From Pyropia haitanensis (Eukaryota > Rhodophyta > Bangiophyceae > Bangiales > Bangiaceae), in assembly GCA_008729055.1 (NCBI GenBank), contig SDUX01000004.1, forward strand, positions 6,464,559 through 6,528,558: a stretch of 64,000 nucleotides of DNA, read 5' to 3'. The position numbers were made by a program, and so were the translations under genes. Numbering within the stretch: position 1 is the first letter of the stretch; every line of letters starts with the position of its first letter. Positions 56,419 to 64,000 of the stretch are shown here, piece after piece. The notes below the pieces were generated by a model. It worked only from the letters and a program-made list of their open reading frames with translations. It made no database searches and was not told where the DNA came from.

Positions 56419-57627
56419 ATGGCGCCGCCCACATTCGTGCCGCCGCTGGGCGCTTCCGCGTGCCCCGCGGTGACGGCGTCGACGTTTACCCCTGGCGGCT
56501 CGCAGCTGCTGCGCCGGGCTACGACGGCGCGCGACCCGCTGCGCGTGTGCATGGGCGCAGCCGCCGCGGCCTTTCACCCTACCTCGTCATCGTCGGCAGC
56601 GGCGGCCGCGGCGTTGCGCGCCGCGGGAGGCGTCAATCCCCACACCCACCACGTGGCAGCAGTCCTCTACCGCGCGGCGGCGGCTGGCACCCGCCGCGCC
56701 CCGCCGTCGTCGCCCAATTCCACGCTGCCGCCGCCGGTCGCGTACGCCACCGCAGCTGGGGGGGGTGTCGTGGGCGGTGATGCCGCCGTCGCTGCGGATG
56801 CGGCAGCCAAGGGCCAAGCGTGGGCAGCGACCATGGCTGCGCTGCGAACGGCGGGCGTGGCGGACCTCGGGTCGTTGTCCCGCGACGCCACCCGGGCGGA
56901 TTCGGTGCACGGCTCGCGTGCCACTGCCGCTGCCGCGTCAGCCTCCTCGCGGCCCGTGTCGGTGACGGTTGCGGGGGCGCCACGGGTGGCGGTTTCCGCG
57001 TACACGACACGGATGGCGCGTCTGGGCGACCATGCCGCCAAGGTATCGGCTTCGATGGCGGCTCAGGCAGCGGCGGTTGAATCAGAGGGGCCTACCGTGG
57101 AGGCGCGGCCGTCAATGGGCGCGGCGTTTTTGGCGGCCGTGTCTGGAGTGGCCCAACGGTCGGTGCCCAAGGCAGTTCCAGCTCCAGCGCCGGCCAAGGT
57201 GACTCCCCCGCCGCCTGTAGACGGAGCGCGCGTGGCACCATCTCCAGCGGCGGCGGCGTCTCTACCCGTCGATCAAGTGCCTGCAGTAAAGCCGTCACGC
57301 CCCTCCTCCGTGGCCCCGTCCAACCTCACGTCTGTTGGGGCTTGGCCATTTTCTTCTGCCACGACCCCGACGCTGGCCATGGCCGGCAGCGGTTCGGCCG
57401 CGTCTTCTGCCGTTTCGACGCCGCTGCCGTCCACCGTGGCTGCATTGGTGGCGGCCAAGTCACCGGAAGAGCCTTCGGTGGAAGAGGCGGTTGAAGACAC
57501 CGAGGCGGATATCCCCGACGCCATGCGGGCGGTGCTTCCGCCGGTGCTGACTGCCGCATTTGTGGGTGCCTGCCTGGCGCTGAGCCACGTGGGTGCGGTC
57601 ATTGGGGCGGGGATGACGCCCATGTGA
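56419..57627 (+). CDS. Hypothetical protein with Phe-type transit-like N-terminus and C-terminal membrane segment
   Basis: The 402-residue product starts at ATG 56419 (tcATGg). The N-terminus, MAPPTFVPPLGASA, carries an early Phe-Val-Pro, a pattern known from red-algal and glaucophyte plastid transit peptides, followed by a Ser/Thr/Ala/Arg-rich, acid-free stretch. The middle is Ala/Ser/Pro-rich with few features. Near the end an acidic segment (EEPSVEEAVEDTEADIPD) precedes one hydrophobic helix at about residues 375-395, suggesting a tail-anchored or single-pass membrane protein, perhaps of thylakoid or envelope. No family is recognised. Targeting is inference. Confidence 0.5.
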   Translation: MAPPTFVPPLGASACPAVTASTFTPGGSQLLRRATTARDPLRVCMGAAAAAFHPTSSSSAAAAAALRAAGGVNPHTHHVAAVLYRAAAAGTRRAPPSSPNSTLPPPVAYATAAGGGVVGGDAAVAADAAAKGQAWAATMAALRTAGVADLGSLSRDATRADSVHGSRATAAAASASSRPVSVTVAGAPRVAVSAYTTRMARLGDHAAKVSASMAAQAAAVESEGPTVEARPSMGAAFLAAVSGVAQRSVPKAVPAPAPAKVTPPPPVDGARVAPSPAAAASLPVDQVPAVKPSRPSSVAPSNLTSVGAWPFSSATTPTLAMAGSGSAASSAVSTPLPSTVAALVAAKSPEEPSVEEAVEDTEADIPDAMRAVLPPVLTAAFVGACLALSHVGAVIGAGMTPM

Positions 57628-58285
57628 GCTGAGGATTGGTCGCGAAAGTGCACGGCGAGGGTGGACGACGCTCGTGCGCGCGTTCAAGTGGCGGTGCTCT
57701 TGCACAACACGACGGGTGGTGAGTGCTCTAGCATGATATGTTTGAGTGCCATCTTGCTTCTCTTTTGGCGGACGGGGGCTGGAGGAGCTCATCGCCGTGT
57801 ACGGGACTATGCTCGTTTCTACATCGTGGTTTGCCGAGCGGATGCTTTCCCAGTGGCTCGTGGCCGTGGTATGTGAGTGTACGCCAATTCGACCGAAACA
57901 AGTCGTCGTGAAGACGCCTGCATTTGTCGACTTGATTCATTGCTCTTGCAGGAGGTGATCCAGAACAGTCCGAGCTGTCATTGCGCCAAGTTGCGGTCAC
58001 ACCCGTGCCCGCTCAGTCGTCGCGTACACTGCCGCAAGCCGGACGAAGCCCCCACCGCCCAGGGATGGCGACGGCCGACCCACTGTTGGCAGTTGAATTC
58101 TTGGGGAGCAGGACGTGCTCTGCTGGGGATGCCGTGGCCCTGTTGGTGACGACGGTGGTAGTGGCGACCACCACATGTGCTGCTCGGCGGTGGCGGCGTC
58201 GGTGGTAGCGGCCATCAGCGGCAGCGACTGCCACAGCGGCGGTAGAAGCGGCGTGGACCCCGGTGCCTGCGCAGAGACGCACACG
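57628..58285. other. Intergenic region
   Basis: Moderate GC and nothing recognised. The frame of the next gene is already open from about 58115, with an earlier in-frame ATG at 58175. Confidence 0.4.
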
Positions 58286-59940
58286 ATGCGGAGGTGCTCC
58301 TATGGGGTTCGAGCGACACGTCGTTCCGGCGCCGGCTTGCCGGCCTTTGTTGCCCTCTTGCCCGCAGGCGCCCGTTCCACCCGAAACTCGTGGCGAGCCC
58401 CTCCTCCCGGCCTGGGCAGCTGGGGCAGGCGACTGACACGAAGATCGGGCACGCTGCCCAGCGCCGTTGGTGGCGTTGACGGCGACTGCGACGGGCGGCG
58501 GGCGGTGGTGGCCGTGCCGCGTCGCCGCCCTCAACAGGGGGTGATGGTGGCGCGCGGGGACCTCCCCCCCCAGCCCGCAAAGGCGGACGAGACCGACGCG
58601 GGGCTGCCCACCGCTGTCCGTCCCCCTACCCCCCCTCAAGGCGCCGACAACCTTGCTGGCCTCATATTGGCACCTTCCCCCCCTGGCGGCGGCGCGTTTG
58701 ACGATGCCGCCATTGGCGGCCCCGTCGTGCTCCCCCCTGACGCCGCCACCCCGGTCTGGCGGATGTGGTACAATGGGCGGTCCGCGGCGGCCGACGCGGA
58801 CCGGATCCCGCTTCCGACGGGCGCCATTGGCGCCGCCACCTCCCCCGACGGCGTCACATGGACGCGGTTACCCGGCACCGCTGCCGGCGGGGCGGTGCTG
58901 GACCGAGCCGCCGACGCGCCAGCGGCGTGGGACCACCTCCACATTGGGACGGGCAGCGTCGTGGCCGGCCCCACCCTTGATAGCAGCGGTGGTGACAATG
59001 GTGCCGGTCAGAGGCTGACGCTCTACTACTTTGGCGGCTCGGCCGAGGGTGTCGTAATGCCGGCAGGGGTGTGGGCGCCGGTGCCGCTGACCATCCGGGG
59101 TCTCCGCATGCGGGTGGGGGTGGCGGAGAGCGTCGACGGCGGGCGGACTTGGGCGCGCCAGCGGGGGTCTGCGGGGGGGGTGGTCCTGGACGTGGGCGTT
59201 TCCCCCGACGCCTGGGACTCGCTGTACGTTGGCTGGCCGCACGTCCGCGTCGTCGACGGCGCAGTTGGCTACAGCATCGATGGCGGCAGCTGCGGTGGCA
59301 CACCCGCGCCGCGCCTCGCTCTCACCTACCACACCTACCACGTCCCCAGCCGCACGTACCGTGTGGGTGAGGCGGCCTCGACCGACGGCGGTGCGACGTG
59401 GACGCCCGCTGTGGCTCCCTTGATGGCCGCCGGCGCCGCCGGCAGCTGGGACGATGGCGGCCACGGCACCCGGTGGGTGGTGCGGGAGCCGGCTGCCGCC
59501 GGCGGGCGGCTGCTCATGTTTGTCGAAGGCGCCCGCGCGGGGACCACCGCCGGTCATGCCATTGGGGTGATGGTGAGCAGCGACGGGGGGGCGTCCTGGG
59601 ACCGCGCGTCGGACGGGCCCGTGCTGGCGCCGGCAGTCGCGGCGCCCACGACAAACGTTGGGGCAGCAGCCACGACGGGGACGACGGCGGCGGCAGTGGC
59701 GGCGGCGGCGGCGGCGGCAGGAGGGGGGGAGGTGGCGGCCGCCGCCCCTGCCGCCTGGGACAGCATCAGCGTCGGTTGCCCGTGTGTGGTGTGGGACGCG
59801 GCGGCGGGCCACTGGAAGGTGTACTATGTGGGGTTTGGGCCCGCCCCGGGGGGGGGCTGGCGTCGGGGATTGGGCTGGCCGTCAGCGCGGGCGCCGACTG
59901 GTCGGTGCTGACGCGCGTGGGGCGGGCGGCGGGGGGGTGA
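58286..59940 (+). CDS. Asp-box beta-propeller protein, GH43/GH32- or sialidase-like, frame switch near 3' end
   Basis: The repeat S-x-D-G-x-x-W occurs at regular spacing: SPDGVTW, SVDGGRTW, STDGGATW, SSDGGASW. Between them lie paired strands such as VWRMWYNG, LTLYYFGG, LALTYHTYHV and LLMFVEGAR, plus WDSLYVGWPHV and WDSISVGCPCV. This is a five-bladed propeller like that of glycosidases acting on fructans or arabinans; algal and cyanobacterial relatives are mostly uncharacterised. A fifth box, SAGADW, is found only after leaving the main frame at a G9 run (59848-59856), where SGIGLAVSAGADWSVLTRVG continues to TGA 59938-59940. The unswitched frame stops at 59911. Starts at 58175, 58286 and 58544 are possible; 58286 gives a basic N-terminus with PAFVALLP, perhaps for plastid or secretory targeting. 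Confidence 0.65.
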
Positions 59941-60291
59941 CGGCGGCGCTGGTTTGGGCGTGTGGGTTGCCGTCTGGCTTCCGTTCGCCTCTTTTTCTTT
60001 TTTTTTTGGTATGAAGCGGGTGTGACAGCGAACCGTGAGCCCGCTTGCTATGGACGGGCTCGCGGCGGGAGGGCGTCGTCCGCGGTGACTTGACACGGGC
60101 CAGGGGCTGCTGTAGAGCGTATTGATTCAATGTGTTTAGTGCTACCGTGGCGGTTGCTGGGCCCAGCGCAGGCCCGCCCGCACGGCCCGGCGCCGCGCCG
60201 TCCCGACCTTACGGCCGCGCCTACGTACAATCCTCTATTTCCAACGGCACGCGCGTCGCGTACCTCCTCCTCCCCGCTGCCTCGCCCTTGC

Positions 60292-61100
60292 TTAGGCCAC
60301 CATCGGCACCCGCTTGGGCAGCATGTCCTTGGGCACCGCCTTGTTCAGCGGCACGCTCAGCACGCGCGCCATCGCCGCTCGCTCTGCGGGGCTCATGCCG
60401 CGGAAGCGGCCGCTCGGCGGGAGCGCCCCCCCCCGGTTCCGGTGCGCCGCGACGATCGCGGTTGCCCGGTGCGACAGCGCTTTGTTCACCGGCCGCAGGC
60501 CGCACACGGTCGTCGGCGACCGCGGGTGCGCCGCGACGTACGCCGCCGCGTGCGCGCGGGCGGTGGCGAAGAGGCCAAACGCGCGGCCGGCGGCGGCGTC
60601 GAGCATGGCCAGCCGCCACGACAGCATGTACATGTCGACGAGGTAGAGGCGGAGCGGCGAGCACTCGGGGTTTACGGGGCGGCCGCGGCCGCCCGGGCCC
60701 CCGGGGGGGGGGGGCGGGAGCCCTGCTTGGCCGCCGAGCGCTTGGGTTGGCCCTTGGCCGCCGGCTTGGCCCCCTTCTTCTTGGCCGCCGGCTTGCCCAT
60801 CTTCGTTGCGGGGTTGACCGACGGCTTGGCCGCGGGCAGGGCGTCGGAGGCTGGCGTCCGCCACTTGCGGGACGCCGTCTTGACCCACCCCTTGGGCGCA
60901 CCCAGCGCGGCGCCGCCGTCGAGGCCAGTCGCTGGCTCGACAGCCACCACCGCCGCTTTGGCGACGGCGGCGGCGGCGGCGGCGGTGGGCGCCCCGGCGG
61001 CGGCGGGGGCGCCCCAGGCGGCGGCGGCTGCGGCGATCACCACCACCATGGCGAGTGCCACGCCCTGCCGCCCAGTGCGGGCGGCGCTTGCGGCGGCCAT
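60292..61100 (-). CDS. Secreted or lumenal basic protein, unknown, frame switch
   Basis: The ATG at 61100 starts a signal peptide: MAAASAARTGRQG, a hydrophobic core VALAMVVVIAAAAAAWG, then an Ala-rich cleavage zone. Next comes a Lys/Ala/Pro-rich basic linker (GWVKTASRKWRTPASD, KMGKPAAKKKGAKPAAKG). At a G12 run on the plus strand (60703-60714) the reading moves to another frame, whose helical C-terminal domain (LRLYLVDMYMLSWRLAMLDA, then SPTTVCGLRPVNKALSHRAT and SPAERAAMARVLSVPLNKAV) ends at TAA 60294-60292. Both halves look like protein and join into about 268 residues. No family is recognised. The histone-H1-like linker could bind acidic polysaccharides or nucleic acid. Convergent with the propeller gene. 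Confidence 0.55.
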
Positions 61101-62610
61101 TGCGGGTACTCGCGCCGCAGCTACCGGGGGGTGTGGGGAGGGTGCTGGGTGGTGGGGGGCAGAAGAGCGGCGAGGTTGTGTGAGATGAGTCGGGTGACGG
61201 CAGAGGCGGGGCAAGACGGGCGCGTGGCGTGGTGAGGCGGGGGCAGGCGGCGTCGGACGGGATGAGGCGGGATGAGGAGCCAGAGGGGCGCCTCCCAACG
61301 GCGTCGCCAGCCGCCCCTTTGTACTGCCGCCGCGCCCCCTTGGACCGCCTCTGGCCGCCCCGCCAGCGGCCGCCTTCCACCACCCTGCGCCACCGTCGTG
61401 CGAGCCGATGGCGACAACCCCCCCCACCCCCCCCCCTGTCCACCACGAGTCCGCCCCCGGTGGGGTTGGCGCTCGCTCCCCCCCCCCCGTCCCCCCTTTC
61501 ACCCCCCGCCGTTGCCCCGCCACGGCCCACACAGGCAGACACTGGCGTGCACAACCCGGTGGCGGGGCGTGCATGTCGCTGCCATTGGCTTCCCGCCGAC
61601 CGCCCCCCACCCTCCCCACCCTCCCTATTCCGCCGCGCTTTTCGCGGTCGCCCGACCCGCCCACCAACCGCTGCCCGGTGGCAGCCGCCGCTGTTGCGAC
61701 ACGATGAGGTAAAGGGGCGAGAGTCAGGGGGGGGGGTCGCAGGTGCTGTGAGGGGGGAGGCAGCGGGGCAACCCACGCGCGACCAGGCCGCCGTCCGCGG
61801 CCGCGGTCGCGGCGGCGCACGGCCACCCCTCCCTCCCGCCGCGAGTCTTGTGCTCCCCCCCTCAGTGGGGTGGACGGCACCCCCACCCCCCCCCCCCCCC
61901 CCCCCCTCCCCCCACTCCCTCTCTCACTGGCGGACGACACCTCCTGCTGCCGCCCCCTGCCGACAACGCCATGGTGGCGTGCGCGGGGCCGGCCGGGCAA
62001 CGGGGCTGCGGCGGCGCCACACCCGCCGGTGGCGACGACCGCCGCAGCGGCGGCGGCGACGGCGGCAGCGGCAGCGGCCCCGCGGGGGTGGGTCGAAGCG
62101 GGGGGGGGGGGGGGGGGGGGCAAGACGACCCTGACGCTGTGCGCGAGCCCCTTGACCGCGCACGAGCCGGCGGCCGCGCGGGGCAGACGGCTGCGGGCCG
62201 ACGTGCGTTGGCTTTTGGCCGGGCGTGGCCGCCACGGTGGGCCGCCCGCGCCGGCGGCGGCGGCGGCGCGACAGGCGCCGGCCGGGCGGCAGGGCGGGCC
62301 AGCTTGGCTGCCGCCCCGATCCCGCCGCTCCCGCCGCCGCCGCGCGGGCCGTCGCCGACTGGGCGGGTGGGATGGGGGACACGCGGCGGCGGCGGGACAC
62401 CAGACAGTGACTGCGGCGGGCCGCCGCCGCCGTCGCCGCCGCCGCCGCCGCCGCCGCCGTTGCCGCCGCCGCCGCCGCCCCGCTCCGCTGCCCGCGGCGC
62501 CGCGTCGCCGCGCGCACGCGGCGGCGGCGCACCTTTTCTTAGACGCCCCGCCCGGCCGTTGCACGGCCGCGTGACGCACACGGCCGGCCGCGCACGCCAG
62601 GCCGACGGCG

Positions 62611-62676
<66 letters not shown>

Positions 62677-64000
62677 CCCCCCCCCCGCCACTTTCCCTGT
62701 CGTGGAGCCTCCCCGCGTGGCCGCGGGCCGGCAGCCACCCGCGTCGGCGCGCGGCAGCGGCGGGCGGGCCGCTGAGAGGAAAGGGCGGGTTGGCGGGTGG
62801 GCGAGGCGGAGGGGTCAGCCGGCGCGCCGCGAGAAGGGGCCGACAGGGGCGCGCCTCTGCTAGCAAGGCGAGGGCTGGTCGGGGGTTGGCGCGTGGCCAA
62901 CCTCCCGCGTCCCCCCCTCGTCCGCGTACCGCCATGCGCCGCGCCACCGCACGTGTGGTGGCGGGCGGGCGGGCTGGGCGAGTGGCTGCGGGCGCAGACT
63001 ATCAATTCAAGCCGTGGAGGGGGGCTGGCAGCTCCACGCGGCGCCACCGTGACGGCGGTGGGGGTGCGCGGAGGCGCCGCCGGCCGCGGCGGGGGCGGCG
63101 CAGTCGTCCGCCGGGGATACACGACTGGATTGGGCAGGCCTGTGCTTCGCTGCGCTATCGTTGCGTCGCGCCATTGCGGATCCGCACCAGCACACTCTGG
63201 GCATGCAGCTGAGGTCCTGTGGTTCGTGAAGCGCTTCTCGCTCGGGTTGAGACGTTCTGATTGGCCGCGCGTGGTAGTGTCACTCAGAATGTTGGATGAA
63301 GCGCAGACAAACGCTCAAACACTTCAGGGTGTGGTTCTTTAACCCAACTTTAGAATTGTGAGTCGTGCAGCAACAGAACGGCCTCCGCACCGGTGCCCAG
63401 CCCATGCACCCGTTCGATGCACAAGGACCCGTCCATTCTCTACAGGTTTTTCTTCTGGTTGGCGTGCGCTCCCGCCGTCGGCAAAAAACTCGCGTTGTTG
63501 CCACGGCTGTGACCGATGCCAGCGTCATCCCGCCCCTTCCCCGTCGCTCCCTCGTGCGAGCTGCCCTATCAAGCCGCCTCCCACCGGTCGTCCATTGGAC
63601 CAGGCGCGCGTCGGACGGCTAACTGCGTGTCTGTCGTGACCGCAACGACACCTCCAGTGTACGAGGCTTGAGGGGCGGCTGGGGAACCGGGTGGTACGGA
63701 GCTCGGGAAGGAGGAGCGCCACCACTCGAGTTTTCCTTGTAATTCGTCACGTGCAATGTCCGGGTACACCTGGATGCAATGCCGGAAGCACGCGACGAGG
63801 ATGGGCAGCAGCCTCTCAGGCAGAATATGGCCACGCTTCACCGTGCTTGCATGTTGTCGTACTTGTATTTCCTTACCTTTAGCCGCGGTACTTTCTGTAC
63901 CCGCCTATTCAGATTTCAAGAAGCGCTTTCAGTAGTAGCGCCAGCTCTGCCGTCCGTCGAGTCGCAGTCAGCCTCGGCGTGACGAATGTAGCTGCCGGCC
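61101..64000. other. Right-hand intergenic region
   Basis: No gene can be supported. 61.1-62.9 kb is GC-rich with C- and G-runs (for example G20 at about 62101-62120). 63.1-64.0 kb falls to moderate GC and shows no recognisable coding or RNA gene. Confidence 0.45.
62613..62673 (+). repeat. Pure GGC trinucleotide microsatellite
   Basis: About 20 uninterrupted GGC/GCG units. Likely polymorphic. Confidence 0.85.

Noticed and set aside
62101..62140. P-loop-like GGGGGGGKTTL
   Set aside because: The glycines come from a G20 homopolymer, no other ATPase motif follows, and the frame soon becomes poly-Arg.
1..64000. CRISPR array, operon structure or prokaryotic promoters
   Set aside because: No regularly spaced direct repeats were seen, and genes are isolated, carry spliceosomal introns and encode eukaryote-specific proteins.

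Overview
The window is nuclear DNA of a very GC-rich, intron-poor photosynthetic eukaryote. A red alga of the Porphyra/Pyropia type (Bangiophyceae) fits best, but this is inference, not proof. The reasons are extreme G/C at third codon positions, long Ala/Gly/Pro runs inside conserved domains, almost no introns, a thylakoid-lumen cyclophilin (so a plastid is present), a nuclear gene for the complex I 30-kDa subunit, which red-algal mitochondrial genomes lack, and Phe-containing N-termini like red-algal plastid transit peptides. There is no prokaryotic operon layout. Genes stand alone on both strands, separated by long G/C simple-sequence DNA.

Layout. 1-8 kb: end of a dual-specificity/tyrosine phosphatase gene (+), the RTEL1-type DNA helicase (+), and a convergent LOA1/LPAT-like acyltransferase (-) with one intron. 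8.1-9.0 kb: a 900-bp element with perfect 22-bp terminal inverted repeats flanked by TA. 9-19 kb: mostly non-coding, apart from a small secreted Cys-rich protein at 11.0-11.5 kb. 19.1-23.7 kb: a giant low-complexity protein (+). 24.4-27.7 kb: a P-class PPR protein (-). 31.5-33.4 kb: a CYP37/CYP38-type lumenal cyclophilin (+). 34.1-39.2 kb: a four-WW/FF-domain splicing or transcription factor (-) with one intron. 40.8-43.3 kb: a ZW10-like tethering protein (+). 43.6-44.6 kb: NDUFS3 (-). 44.8-52.2 kb: a diverged giant inverted repeat bounded by 48-bp hairpins. 54.6-61.1 kb: four further genes (two unknown proteins, an Asp-box beta-propeller protein and a secreted basic protein).

Five genes (phosphatase, RTEL1, 19.1-kb gene, propeller gene, basic secreted protein), and probably the 5' ends of two more (cyclophilin, WW/FF), can only be read through by changing frame at a homopolymeric C or G run of 7-22 bases. 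Conserved motifs lie on both sides of each switch, so run-length errors in the assembly are the simplest explanation. The most unusual structure is the 7.4-kb quasi-palindrome at 44.8-52.2 kb. Its arms match in inverted orientation at many separated points with roughly 20% divergence, both carry G/C tandem tracts and a related open reading frame, and both end in the same self-complementary 48-bp sequence. It looks like an old fold-back mobile element or an ancient inverted duplication.
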